The position numbers and the translations under genes were made by a program. The notes below the pieces were generated by a model, which did not search any database, had not been told where the DNA came from, and was given only the letters and a program-made list of their open reading frames with translations. A stretch of 64,000 nucleotides of DNA from Amorphochlora amoebiformis (taxonomy: Eukaryota > Cercozoa > Chlorarachniophyceae), in the NCBI GenBank assembly GCA_054601695.1, contig BAAHQB010000006.1, positions 1,426,001 to 1,490,000 on the forward strand, in the 5' to 3' direction. Shown here in pieces: positions 1-31,515 of this stretch. Within the stretch, counting starts at the first letter, position 1. Every line of letters begins with the position of its first letter.

Positions 1-71
1 ATAACAAAGGTTGAGTACTAATGAGTGCTATGCATGCTATTGCATGTACGACATACACGTTCACGTGTACG

Positions 72-111
<40 letters not shown>

Positions 112-146
112 TTGCTATGTAATTGTACTATGCGTGAATGATGTCG

Positions 147-188
<42 letters not shown>

Positions 189-315
189 CGACATCATTCA
201 CGCATAGTACAATTACATAGCTTATATATATATATATATATAATCGTACACGTGAACGTGTATGTCGTACATGCAATAGCATGCATAGCACTCATTAGTA
301 CTCAACCTTTGTTAT
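1..315. repeat. Large near-perfect palindrome (fold-back element)
   Basis: Bases 1-75 are the exact reverse complement of 241-315. Inside them lie TA tracts, then a second pair of arms at about 109-150 and 182-224, which match except for a 3-base difference (AAGTTGCTATG against AAGCTATG). The centre is a TA run near 165. A single strand would fold into one hairpin with arms of about 150 bases. The left end coincides with the window edge, so the arms may extend further. It could be a fold-back transposable element, or an inversion artefact of assembly. No coding sequence is visible in it. Confidence 0.9.
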
Positions 316-1618
316 TATTTCAACGATATATATATATATATATACTAGATGTTTCTAAAAATATTATATCTTATACATGTTTAAACGGATGGAAATAAAT
401 TTGTAAATATACAATATGTGCGTCAACGAAAGGAAATTTTTTCTACATCAGGCCTGGCAGCTTGAAAGCAAGGATAGGACCAACTCGAAATGAGTTCAGT
501 GGACTGTTCTCCGTTCCGAATAGTCATAGATATTAATTATATTTGTTGTGTCAAAACTTTCGACTTGACATAATCAATTGCAGTAATAATTAACTAGATT
601 ATCTAGATTATCTTGACCTTATCTACTATTATATAGATCTGGAATATTTGCGAATCTCTAATTAATTTATATATATAACTCTTTAAGTATTACACTAGTA
701 TTATAGCGTGTATATCCAGAAAATAATTCTTTTTGACTTGGCAAACAAATATATTGCGTATTGCTAGATCTATGTTCTAGATGTTAGTACCTACATGGTC
801 TAGATCTAGAGGACTATACGTAGATGGAGTCCTCTAGGTCCTGGCACCGTATATAATATATGATTATACAACTTTCTGGAATATTATCTTAAATTTATTT
901 AAGTATATAATATAAATATACTAGATTATATTTAGTAAAAACTGGGGTATTATACCGATCATGATGTGCGCATATGCATGAAAGTGTTGTTTTACACACA
1001 GCATCGTATATAATTTACATATGAGACTCATATATCTACGTAGAAACAGATATTCACAATCTAAACAATACCAATATTTTCACATATACGGGGACATACA
1101 AGAATTACGATATATATGTATGTGTATATACTACTCGTTTAGTGCCGACATGGCACCCGGTGATTCCCTTCCTCCCCGTCAAACTTACACACCCAGACAC
1201 TAAATTTCATGTCCCGTCACCAACGGAACACATGTCTATGTTGTGGTGAAACTAGGGGAAAAATAAAACTAAAACGTAGAACAGAAATCGCTCATTCCAC
1301 CCTTATGTCATCCGGCCGCAAAACTTGTACATTTTCTCTTACCAAGAGGAGTTGAGAGAATTACAAATTGTTTTTATACCACGCAGATATTAAGTCACTA
1401 TTCCTATAATCCTTGAATTGAAGACCTCTCAAAGAAGGGGGGGGAAGGATAGGGCTGAGGCCGGCTTTCATCGAACAATTGGCATATCTAGAGTAGATAC
1501 CTTGATATCTAAATAGATATGCAGATCCGGCGATGACGGTTATTAATCCTCAAGCACAATATCCAAGGCTCTCTCGGAGATTTCCCGGTCGATTCAAGTT
1601 GGACGACATAAGCCCTGC
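316..1618. other. Region upstream of the RasGAP gene, no gene supported
   Basis: After a short TA tract (325-345) the sequence is AT-rich but mostly non-repetitive. It contains a CTAG-rich stretch (590-845) and, from about 900 on, no long microsatellite. A 60-codon frame at 1021-1203 has no recognisable motif and no splice-site context. The stretch at 1140-1560 has balanced base composition and could hold a 5' untranslated region, promoter or an unrecognised first exon of the RasGAP gene, but all three plus-strand frames carry stops and I cannot define an exon. Confidence 0.5.
590..845. repeat. CTAG-rich tract 1
   Basis: CTAG, TCTAGA and AGATCT words recur many times here (for example near 594, 603, 764, 776, 801 and 806), far above what an AT-rich background would give. 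There is no clear tandem period. The same texture appears at 7685-7950 and 31095-31515, each time outside genes. Confidence 0.6.
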
Positions 1619-3090
1619 ATGAAGTCGAGGTGGGCCGAGCGCACTGTGGCGCTCATGACCGAGGATGAGAGATGCCTTCGTTCGGTGCTACTGCTATGCG
1701 GAAAGGAGGGTCCGCTTATTCCGGTAGCTTAGATTCAAAGACCTAAATTCGAATCTTTCTAAATACTTCGACGCAGGAGCCAATAATTAAGTCGATCTGC
1801 TCGGTGTTTCGATTCTCCAATGCCTCACACAAGCTTTTGAGGTATGTTTTATGGTTTGAGTGTGCGGTGAAGACTGCTGATGCCACCACCCTCCTACGGT
1901 TTGTCCATGACATCCTGCGAGTCAACGACTCACTCTAACACGAAATAACCCCGATCAGGGACAACAACCTCGCAAACAAACTCGTTGTTAACATCGGGTG
2001 TCACTCGTTTGCGCCTATACTAGAGCGACTCAAGCCCGTCGTGGCTAGTCTTCTAAGCGTTAAGGTAGCGATACACTACATGGGTTGTGCGAAAAACTAA
2101 GGATTACGTGACTCTAGCCGGATTTAGAAGTAATGGCCACTCGGATAGCGATGCGCCCATCCAGAGACTCTCCTGATGATCGCAAGAAGAAGGCCACGAA
2201 GCTTGCACAGCGGAATTGTTCTACACTTCGCGAATGGACGGGAAGATGCTTGGACTCTGTGTTAGGTTTACAAACGACATATCAATGTGGAAATATGCAT
2301 CAATGTTATTTGGAGAAATCATATGCTGACGCCCTATTATTCTCCTCACTAGATGCTCCGGTGCCGCCGGATTTCACGGAATGGGTCAGAATGGTAATTT
2401 TCGACTACACCTTATTCTGCTCTCTCTGTCTCTCCCGTAATCGTACTCGAGGACTCTCCCTCTCACAAATCTCTTCTCTTACCTGCTTGCCCTGTAGTTT
2501 TCGCTTCCTTTCAGCTCTACCCTTTCCTCTCGTTGCCTCCTCTCCCTCTCTCTGCTTCTCTCTTTCCCTCCCTTCTCTCCTCCCGCACTCTCTCTCTTCA
2601 ACGAAAGGGGAGAGAGAAAGATTGAGGCAGCGAGAGCTAGAGATAGGGAGAAGCAGAGGAGGGTAGAAAAGGGGCAATGAGGGGTTCGGATAGGTAAAAG
2701 GAAACAGTGTCTATAGACGAGAACGCTTGAGAGGAGAGAGAGTTTTGATGAGAGAGGAAGGAGAGAGAGGGAGCTCTCACTGTCCTCTCTGAAAGGCTAC
2801 CTCTCTGAACTTTCTTCTTCCTACCTATCCCTTGTCTCCTTTATTTTTTCGTCTCTCGTTTCTCTCCTTCCCACTCTCTTGTTCCCTGTTGCTCTCACTC
2901 CCTGTTGCTCTCACTCCCACTCTCACTTGCTCGCTCTCCCTCGTTCTCGCGTACTCTCGCTTCTGCTCTTTCTCAATCATTCTCCCTACCCTCTTGTACC
3001 TTTCGGTCCTCTTCCCCTCTTTCTAGTACCTTACGATGTTAATTCGATACATCAATATTTCTGAACGCACAATAATTACAATATCCAGTA

Positions 3091-3145
<55 letters not shown>

Positions 3146-3251
3146 GATATATGTATTGAATTATATTTATATATATATATATATTATCTTCGTATCATAT
3201 CACATACATGTGTGCATATATTTCATATTATGTATATCTTATACTTACATA

Positions 3252-3295
<44 letters not shown>

Positions 3296-3402
3296 CGCAC
3301 ATATATATAAATATAAATATATGTTTAAAACTAATAATAGTAAAGATATAATACATATATACATATATCATATATATATATATATATACATGAATATAAA
3401 CT

Positions 3403-3497
<95 letters not shown>

Positions 3498-3590
3498 TAT
3501 ATATATTTAATATATATATATATATATATATTATAAATATAAATATACGTTTAAAACTAATAATAGTATATCTATAAATATAATACACAC

Positions 3591-3634
<44 letters not shown>

Positions 3635-4406
3635 TAAAATTATATATATTATATATATGAATATAAATTTATATATAAACATTATATAAATATATATATA
3701 TATACATCTTTACATTTATCTTTATATGAAATCACATACATGTGTGCATGTATTTCATTTATGCCTTAAGGGTTAGGGTTAGGGTTAGGGTTAGGGTTAG
3801 GGTGTTAGGGTTAGGGGTAGGGAAATATGAAATTATGTTCATGTACACGTAATAATATAAATATAAACATACGTTTAAATATATATATATATATATATAT
3901 AATACTTGAATACATATTATGTGTGTATGAGTGGTATGGATACCTTTTCTCCTCTCTCTCTCTACTCAGTTGATTGATGTCTCATATATTGGTCCTTATT
4001 CCTGATCTTCTCACAGGTGTTTCATGCAGTGGTAAAGTCAAGAGTACCTCCGGTAACATAACGCAGATTTTCCATTAATATAACATTTAGACTCGATCAT
4101 TTTGTCACGCTCATATGTTTTCTCGCAGGGTTCGCAACTTTCTTTCCTTTCGTCGTTTGTGTTTTGTCGTTTGGTCTGCCCCGAGATCGTACTAGCCTCT
4201 CGTAATATGTCGAAGCAGATGAAGCGGTAATAGCTCTGTAATATACATAAATACATGTATGTCGCTGTTATTGTGGACTAAGCATATATATATATATATA
4301 TAATATATAATATATATATATGTATATGTATGTATTGTATGTACAAAAAGTGCATAGATTTACTAAATATAATTATGCTCGTATGTACACACATAATGTA
4401 TAAATA

Positions 4407-4445
<39 letters not shown>

Positions 4446-4502
4446 GCGTGTATACGTATATTATTATATACATTGGATTCATACATACGTTTATATATAT
4501 AC

Positions 4503-4537
<35 letters not shown>

Positions 4538-6421
4538 TGTAATATATATTATATATACTGAAGTATATCATGTATAAAAAATATTTGTGATGCAGGAACT
4601 TGATCCTCGTTACTAAAGTGCTGCAAAAGGTGGCCAACGGAGTATCATTCGACGCCAAGAAGGAGAACTCCTTCTATCCCCTGAATTCCTGGGCAAACGA
4701 GGTGATTCAGTCTTTTTGAGCTCTTGAACCACTCTTAAATATTTTCTGGCCAACTCAGGCGATTGCTGAAATCCAGCGCTACATGTTCAGAGTCATCGAT
4801 CACGCACGAGTGCCGCTCCCGAATTTTCCAGGAAAGTCCAACGTTCGACGCCGGACGTCCATCCCTCCACCCCCTCCCCCTCGGAGACGCTCTCTCGTCT
4901 TGACTTCGGAACTTTCACCGTCCCAAACTATATATCCCCCACCCCCACCTCGTGTACGGCGCCGGAACAGGTTCGAGACCCTTGCAACAACACGCTCTGT
5001 CTCCGCCTCACCCCCTCCACCTCCTCCAATCCGAGGATCATTTCATTCCGTAGCAACATCCGTCGTTTCGAACGCGTCAATGCTTAGTCTCAGGCCACGT
5101 ATGCCAAGAGTTGCGAGGGAAAAGAAACTAACCAAGACAAAGAAACAAGAAAAGAAGAACAAAATTTCTGGATTCGATGATACTTATCGTCAAGGGAAGC
5201 GAAGTCACCCTTCTCATCGACGGTCGAGCTCCCAGCCGAGCATAGGGAGCATTTCTAAGATTCAAGACTGGTGGAGCACTTCGAACGAATCCATCCCTCC
5301 CCTTCCTCCAACACCTCCACAGAAGCGCAGGGATATTTCCATCAAACCTCTAAATAGGGTGGTCCTGGTCAACAATTCTCTGGCATCTAGTCCAGCCTCA
5401 TCTCACTCGAGCCGTGTTCACGCCTACTCTGTGCAGAGTATCGAATTCGGCAAAACAGTACGCAAAATGTCTTTAATGAGCCATCTGACGGAAGGTACAG
5501 CCAAATCTAGCTTTCCACTCCCGCCGCCACCCCTTCCACCTCCTGGCCCTCCGCCGCCGCTTTCGAACTCTCGCCAGAACTCCATTTGTGCAGCCCCACC
5601 ACCTCCAACAAAGAACTCAAGTGCTCCACCTAGGCCAAGGTCGTCATCGCAGAGGCCAGTGATGAAATTGGAGGGATCTCAAAGCACTACTCCGTCTCCC
5701 CCAAAGGTTCATGCCAGATCGCGAGCGATTACAGGCCAAACGATCCAGGATGCAATCAAGCAGAGTGTCAGCCTTCCGCGATCAGGTGTCTTCATATCAT
5801 AACTACGTCAAATGTGCACATGCTCATATTTTTATATATCTCTGTATATATAATATAATGTCCACATGTGTATGTACACACATATTTCGTATATCTCTGT
5901 AGATTTAATGTAATGTCCACATGTATATGTATATAAGTATGTGTATTTATACATATACATTAAAATATACAAAAAGGTTCTCTGATACAAAATGTGCTAG
6001 CCTGTACTCCCTATTAAACGAATTCTAACAAATGCTAAGCAGTGCTTAACCTCACTGCAGATCGTAAGCTCCAGCCTCGACCACCTAAGTCTACACCACC
6101 GAAGTCAGATACAATGAATACGAGCGTCGTAGGCGCTGCAGCTCTTAAAAGATGGGAAGGATGGACTAGCAAGGTCTCTCCAGCTATCCGATCTGAAGCT
6201 AGCGCTCTGGCCCAGTATCTTCGCTTTATTATTGAGGTTCGTAATCCTGGTCTTCGGCCGATGAGTGCGGATTTATCTCCTCGGTTTATAGACTCGAAAT
6301 GGTAGGTTAAGTATGTAACTTGTTAACGTCTAATCTAAATGTCACACTTGGATATGTAGTATAATGTATATTTTCATTTACACAGATATATCTAATATAA
6401 TATGTACATATGTAAAATGTA

Positions 6422-6464
<43 letters not shown>

Positions 6465-6538
6465 TATGTGCATATTATCATTTGATATTCTATATGCATT
6501 ATGCACACATACAATATATTATGCAGATATAATATATT

Positions 6539-6579
<41 letters not shown>

Positions 6580-6714
6580 TTAAATATATAGATATATATA
6601 CGTATGAAAATCTACATGTATATCATACATTCACAATATGTATATACACATAATGTTACATTTATATATATATATATATATGTATATATATAATAAACAT
6701 ATAAATATATATAT

Positions 6715-6751
<37 letters not shown>

Positions 6752-7028
6752 TATATTATATATATATGTATATATATATATATATATGTATGTATATATA
6801 TAATTATGTATATATTATATACATATATATGTGTATATTATGTATACCGGCCGTGTAATATGTTTCGAATATATAAGTTTATGTGTTTTCTGGATTTGTA
6901 AAACTGGAATATATAAATGGTAATTTGCCATACTTCGTATAAATATAGAAGGGTTTACGGCCTATGTGAGCATATATACCGGCCGTGTAAATATGGCATG
7001 TTATTCTAGATATTATATAGTTATGCTT

Positions 7029-7072
<44 letters not shown>

Positions 7073-7209
7073 TGTATTTACATACATATATACGCATATA
7101 TGTTTAGGTATGTAGATATAATATTCATTAATATCTTTGAAATTTTATACATATGATATAACTGCTAATAAATGTATAGATATATTTATATATAGATAAG
7201 TATATCTAG

Positions 7210-7247
<38 letters not shown>

Positions 7248-7518
7248 TCACAATTGTATACTATAGCCTACATTATAAATATATTTTAGGCACAAGAGCC
7301 CTGGGGCTAGTGTCGCAAATCCCTTCACTTCAGCTACGGCTCGTCAGGGAATTGAACGTCACAGGCAATATCGCGTTGCTACGTTCGACTCTACGTCGAT
7401 CACAAAGAGCAATGCCGTAGATAACAAAGAAAAACTAGAACCTGGACCTACAACTACCATTATTCGTTATGGTCGAGCAGATTCCAAGCCGGGGAGATGC
7501 TTAAAGCTTGGTTGCTAG
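1619..7518 (+). CDS. Ras GTPase-activating protein with proline-rich C-terminal tail
   Basis: Joining 1619-1723, 1777-1898, 1959-2064, 2118-2265, 2353-2393, 4017-4052, 4129-4226, 4596-4701, 4759-5785, 6061-6301 and 7290-7518 (stop TAG) gives 752 residues with every phase matching. Residues 1 to about 275 form a RasGAP domain. The arginine finger lies in TLLRDNNLANK (Arg76; family TLFRGNSLATK). The second signature is FVFCRLVCPEI (Arg200; family FLR..CPAI), followed by NLILVTKVLQKVAN. Such domains speed GTP hydrolysis by Ras. The tail, mostly from one 1,027-nt exon, has five proline runs and a lysine-rich stretch, as in SH3- or profilin-binding proteins. The ATG at 1619 is the first in frame, but the domain starts at once, so 5' exons upstream are possible. 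The gene converges on the E1 gene. Confidence 0.85.
3188..3880. repeat. Tandemly duplicated blocks around a telomere-like array
   Basis: A block containing CACATACATGTGTGCAT occurs at about 3200 and again at 3731. A block containing GTTTAAAACTAATAATAGTA occurs at about 3322 and 3549, with a shorter relative at 3868. TA tracts separate the copies. The arrangement looks like repeated duplication of short single-copy pieces mediated by the TA tracts. Confidence 0.75.
3767..3822 (+). repeat. Interstitial TTAGGG telomere-type repeat
   Basis: About eight units of TTAGGG, mostly perfect, with one GTGTTAGGG and one GGGGTAGGG variant at the right end. The array lies inside a RasGAP intron. TTAGGG is the telomere unit of animals, many fungi and several protist groups, whereas apicomplexans and most plants use TTTAGGG. 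The array is weak evidence on lineage and may mark a healed break or insertion. Confidence 0.9.
4759..5785 (+). other. Proline-rich tail exon of the RasGAP gene
   Basis: This is by far the longest exon in the window (1,027 nt; residues about 255-597). It completes the last helix of the GAP domain and then runs into PPPPPPRRR, PPPPPRVRRR and PPPPPPIRG segments, a Lys-rich patch (about 5115-5165), and two further runs around 5517-5565 and 5590-5640. The downstream donor TCAG|GTGTCT (5786) joins in phase to 6061. If unspliced, the frame would end at 5802. Known biology: PPPPP segments bind profilin and EVH1 domains, and PxxP binds SH3. A link from Ras to actin is inference. Confidence 0.75.
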
Positions 7519-8299
7519 CTGGGCCAGGTTCTGAACAATTTAAATTTAGGAATTTATTATTCGATTGATATACACGTGTGCTGGTTCACACACGCACCAG
7601 CCCAAAAGATATATCCGATATTAGTACATGCAACACGGATATTTAGACGGTACCTAATTAAGTAGGTACAGTTTCTAGACTTGTGCGGTACTATCTTTCG
7701 AATTAGACTAGTTAGAGTATCTCTCTAAGTATATCATATCTAGATATACACTAGATATACTCTAGAGATACTCTAGCTAGATACTATATCTAGTAGATCT
7801 CTAGGATCTAGGCTTCAGGTCTGGAATTCTACTAGCTACTAGTACCTAGAGTACTAGGTATACGTATCAGCGCTTAAAGTACTAGAGTACAATATTAAGT
7901 TCTCGGCCTGCATCTACCTAGCTACCTCTAGTACGACTAGCTAGGCCCAATGTCAATCATATAAACCTCAATAGCAAGTATTAGTGTTATTATCTGGATG
8001 TGATTGAAATTCATGAAATGCATCACTTCTAAACATACCTATTGTATCAATACTACCCACTCTCATTCTCCATGATAAAAGCGCACTGGTGGAAATTGAA
8101 TCTTCTTATCACCACTGGAAGCCTGAACACCATTAAACCATAGAAATATGTATTACATATATTTTTTATAACTTACCTATCATATTAGACACACAAACAA
8201 ATATCTACAATGTATCCAATACACACTACACACATACACATATATATATATATATGTATATATCAATATGCATATATATATATATATTTATATGTATTG

Positions 8300-8346
<47 letters not shown>

Positions 8347-8454
8347 AGTATTTGTATGATGCATATTTATGTATATGTAATTATAATGTATGTGTATTGA
8401 TGTACACACGACGTATGAAAAGGTCCTTTTTTTTATACTGTATAAATGCATTAA
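7519..8454. other. Intergenic region between convergent RasGAP and E1 genes
   Basis: The region holds the 3' sequences of two converging genes. The middle is CTAG-rich (see separate entry). From 8230 to 8350 there are TA tracts. I see no exon, RNA gene or conserved site. Poly(A) signals cannot be distinguished in such AT-rich sequence. Confidence 0.6.
7685..7950. repeat. CTAG-rich tract 2
   Basis: Dense CTAG words (CTAGATAT, TCTAGAG, GCTAGCTA-type and ACTAGTAC) occur between the 3' ends of two genes. The stretch is partly palindromic at the 4-10 base scale, without a long repeat unit. It resembles 590-845 and 31095-31515. Confidence 0.6.
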
Positions 8455-27818
<19,364 letters not shown>

Positions 27819-28040
27819 TGTTGCTTTAAGGTGGCAGTCGGCACAGAAGGAGGGTTCTGCGAGTGCGAATGACAATATCTGCCCGACAAAATAAGGAAAA
27901 TGTCTCGGATGCCGATCATGCCCATGGCTTCCGAAATGCAATCCGACAGTGGATATCTTGTATGTGATTGACGGAAATCAACTAATCAACTTCGAATTCT
28001 CCTTATCTATGAACTCAGTTGTCCTCCCTGCGTTTTACTG
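27819..28040. promoter_or_regulatory. Compact divergent promoter region (E1 / VWA-like gene)
   Basis: Only 222 bp separate the start codon of the E1 gene (minus) from that of the VWA-like gene (plus). The stretch is free of microsatellites. I cannot point to a core promoter element; the call rests on gene arrangement. Confidence 0.45.
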
Positions 28041-28683
28041 ATGTGTCTACATGCTGTGTTTCAACAACATCACGATGCCATTGTACGGACAGACAGCGGT
28101 GCTTTGGTTGCTGAGCTTCATCGTGCAGGTCTGCAACCCGCTCCTGTCTTACGATGTGTTCTTACAATGTAATTGCAAATTCACGCCTAATCAACCAATA
28201 TCCCAGACCTTTCCGTTCATCTTCTACACATCCTTGTGGACGTATCCGGGAGCATGGGCTCGTCTATGCGGGTCACACGATCCTTGTAAGACTATGGGTG
28301 ACGTCGCACATATGTTTAAGGTGTATCCTCAATCCGTCGAAGAATTTTTCTCACTTCATATTGCCAGGCACTGCAACTCGTGGGGTTTTTAAGCGTTGCA
28401 AACTGGGATTTTCCACCTTGGTATGTCAGATTATCACTCTTTGAATCCTTACTAGAACCAACCAACCTCCCTTTGTACCTCTGTAAGATCAACCCCCTTT
28501 GTACCGTTGTAATATCAACGTATCACATAGGTTTTGCTTTGTACTTCTTGCTGGAGGTCAGTTTCTAAATGCAAAGGTGACCCACCCAATGCATTTAACA
28601 TCACAATAACTTTTCTCCTTCGCGAACAGGTATACCAGCTCATCGGCTCAACGGGTGTGTATTATGGGGTACGATTCGGAAAG
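28041..28683 (+). CDS. Von Willebrand factor A-like protein, 5' part (3' end unresolved)
   Basis: Exons 28041-28128, 28207-28271, 28368-28420 and 28630-28683 join in phase. The first runs from ATG through VAELHRA, and the second reads LSVHLLHILVDVSGSMG. DVSGSM is the metal-ion-dependent adhesion site motif (DxSxS) of VWA domains, preceded by the expected hydrophobic strand. The third exon supplies an amphipathic helix (ALQLVGFLSV) and the fourth QRVCIMGYDS, fitting the next strand. The second exon has an alternative donor at TT|GTAAGA (about 28285), so exons 3 and 4 are provisional. The frame continues after AG|GTGTGT at 28683, and later exons were not identified. VWA domains bind protein ligands, often with Mg. 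The function here is unknown. Confidence 0.55.
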
Positions 28684-28839
28684 GTGTGTTGTGTTAGACA
28701 TGTAAATAAATGTATATATTTTTATAATTTAATATAATATAACGTATATACATATATTAACATATAATATATATATATATATATATTAAAAATATATATA
28801 TTACACTGTACTACATATTTTTATATTATATTATATTAG

Positions 28840-28889
<50 letters not shown>

Positions 28890-29018
28890 GCATATTATGT
28901 GTATATATATTAATAAATAAATCAATATTAAAATTATTAATATTAATATGCCTGTGTATGTGTTTGAGAATGTGTGTGTATGTGTGTATATATACAGTAT
29001 TAATATATGTATATAATA

Positions 29019-29057
<39 letters not shown>

Positions 29058-29138
29058 GTACATAGTATATATAAATGTACATAGTATAAACATAAATCTT
29101 CTTAATAAATATAAATGTACATAAACTTAATACATGCA

Positions 29139-29195
<57 letters not shown>

Positions 29196-29335
29196 AGATA
29201 AATAGATAACTATATATGTGTATGTATATAGAATGTATGTGCGTGTATGTGTGTGTTATATTATGTAATGTAGTTTTACGTCCATACATATTATTTTAGC
29301 GCATTTAGATACAAGCATGTTGCATACACACACAC

Positions 29336-29379
<44 letters not shown>

Positions 29380-29436
29380 TTGTATATATATGTATATATA
29401 ATAGATATATATTATATACTTATATATATATGTATA

Positions 29437-29488
<52 letters not shown>

Positions 29489-29499
29489 ATATATTATAT

Positions 29500-29553
<54 letters not shown>

Positions 29554-29581
29554 CATATATATATATATATATATAATATAT

Positions 29582-29658
29582 GTACATATATACGTGAGTA
29601 AGAGTGATTGATTTTCAAGAAGAGGGATAAAGTAAGGGATATGACAAAGGAAACGGAG

Positions 29659-29723
<65 letters not shown>

Positions 29724-29808
29724 TAGTATATGTACATATATACGTGAGTAAGAGTCATTGATTTCCAAAAAGAGGGAGAAAGTAAGGGATATGACAAAGG
29801 AAACGGAG
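29582..29808. repeat. Duplicated 80-bp block
   Basis: Two blocks of about 80 bp (29582-29661 and 29729-29808) share GTAAGGGATATGACAAAGGA and flanking sequence with about five differences. A TA tract separates them. Confidence 0.9.
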
Positions 29809-29874
29809 AATAACATATACATACACATATTGCATACATATATATATATATATATATATATAAGTATATATATG

Positions 29875-29912
<38 letters not shown>

Positions 29913-29924
29913 AATATATACATA

Positions 29925-30240
29925 TGTCTCTTTCCTCTCCCTCTCTACCTTCTTTCTCTTTTCCTCTTCCGTCTTATGTTTTCGTTCCCACACTATTTTG
30001 TCAGCATGTCCCTTGGATATCGGCATTTCCTTATAGCGTAATGAGGGATCCGCAGGTAGTTCCTTCACACCCGATAGGCGTCGAAATTGAAGACTGTTCC
30101 TCTGTTGTGGTTTGACAGTACATTGGATGTATGCTTACCACGGTCGCGATTATGTGGAACACTCCGACGGTGCATTGTGTCTTCCTACTTATCGGGTTGG
30201 TTAGCAAGTTGTCTCTTCCCCTCGAACATGCTGCTTGTTA
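29925..30240. other. Coding-like stretch of uncertain strand
   Basis: On the minus strand a frame with [19 protein letters not shown] and a Glu/Lys-rich end is open from an AG at about 30103 to GTAGAG near 29950. A strong donor (GTG|GTAAGC) occurs at about 30145. On the plus strand, TTTGTCAG|CATGTCCC and GATCCGCAG|GTAG could bound an exon. Neither matches a family I recognise, and the plus reading could belong to the VWA-like gene. Confidence 0.25.
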
Positions 30241-30702
30241 TATATATGTATATAAATATATAATATATATGTATGTATATATTTACACACACACGTATAT
30301 ATATTATGTATATGTATACATATATATGTATAAATATGTATATATTTACATATATATATATTTATACCTCTACATAATATATACATACATATATATATAT
30401 ATATACGTACCTAAACATAATATATAAATATATTACGTATATATATATATATATATATATATAGTACATATATTTACATATGTAAACATGTATAATATAT
30501 ATATATATATAAATATATAAGTATATATATATATATGTATATATGTATATTGTATATATATTTATACATATATAAACATACATATATATATATATATATG
30601 CATATGTATATATATACTACATATATATAGTATATATATAAATATATGTACTCATATATGTGTATATGTTATATTATTACATTATGTTTCTGTCAGTAGG
30701 CA

Positions 30703-30748
<46 letters not shown>

Positions 30749-30847
30749 TATATATACATATATATATAATATTATATATATGTATATATATATATATGTT
30801 TTTTAATTATACATGTATATGTATGCATGTATGTATGTATATACGTG

Positions 30848-30900
<53 letters not shown>

Positions 30901-31094
30901 TATATATAAATATATATATATATATTTACGTATATATATATATATAATATATATGTATTATACGCAGAAGACATGTACATGTACAATCATCGACAGGTAT
31001 GTTTATCTTATGTGGTTGGAAAGTGAGGAACGTACGCCGCGCTACATAAACAAGCTCCGGTGACAATGTAAGATTTCACTTCAACTGAGTCTAT

Positions 31095-31515
31095 ATACTA
31101 GATATAGTGCATGCTCCACTGCTGTAGTTTGCTTGGAATATCACCAGTTGCAGGTGACAGAGTCTCAGCGAAAGCCCAGGCTATAGACTGTTCTTCTTGA
31201 ACTCGTATGCGTATACTAGGTATACGTAATTATAGCATAACCTGACTTCATATATCATTAATTTCACGATCTGAGTCAAATTTTACAATTACTATTATCT
31301 AGACTATTTACATATGCAAAATAAATCATTGAATAATAATTATATAATAATAGTTTACTCTCTAGACTCTATATATCTAGATATATACTGATGATCATGT
31401 ACACGTACTCTAGGTACTCTAGATACTAGTACATCGATCTAGTATACGATACTAGATCTATAATATCTAGAATATATTCAAATTATTCATATCTGTAACA
31501 ATATCCTAGATATCC
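31095..31515. repeat. CTAG-rich tract 3
   Basis: CTAGA, TCTAG and ACTAGT words are dense, together with small palindromes such as CGTATACTAGGTATACG at about 31209. The tract lies downstream of the ankyrin gene's stop codon and resembles 590-845 and 7685-7950. Confidence 0.6.

Larger units (their letters stand above)
2394..4016. other. Large RasGAP intron: pyrimidine/purine tracts, TA repeats, telomere-like array
   Basis: The donor follows GTCAGAATG at 2393 and the acceptor TTCTCACAG ends at 4016. From 2400 to 2600 and 2810 to 3030 the plus strand is C/T-rich; from 2600 to 2780 it is G/A-rich. From 3090 the intron is TA repeats with duplicated single-copy blocks and a TTAGGG array. Long frames here are low-complexity translations on both strands. 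Confidence 0.7.

Noticed and set aside
2133-2666. Single 177-codon plus-strand frame as an intact gene
   Set aside because: Its first part is a true RasGAP exon (2118-2265) and a short piece matches the next exon (2353-2393), but the rest is a C/T-rich intron. Splicing in phase gives the RasGAP protein.
2405-2677. Arg/Glu-rich minus-strand frame
   Set aside because: It is the complement of a C/T-rich tract inside a RasGAP intron; low complexity, no splice support.
3036-3588. Long open frames rich in Tyr-Ile repeats on both strands here and at many other places
   Set aside because: They are translations of TA/GTATA microsatellites, open in several frames and both strands because the repeats lack stop codons. 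They have no complexity, no motif and no splice context.
4038-4256. Minus-strand 72-codon frame
   Set aside because: The opposite strand at 4129-4226 encodes the second RasGAP signature (FVFCRLVCPEI) with correct splice sites, so this is a shadow.
30827-31063. Frame ending in KTCTCTIIDRYVYLMWLESEE as an exon
   Set aside because: Most of it is microsatellite. The non-repetitive end is short, and no in-phase partner was found.
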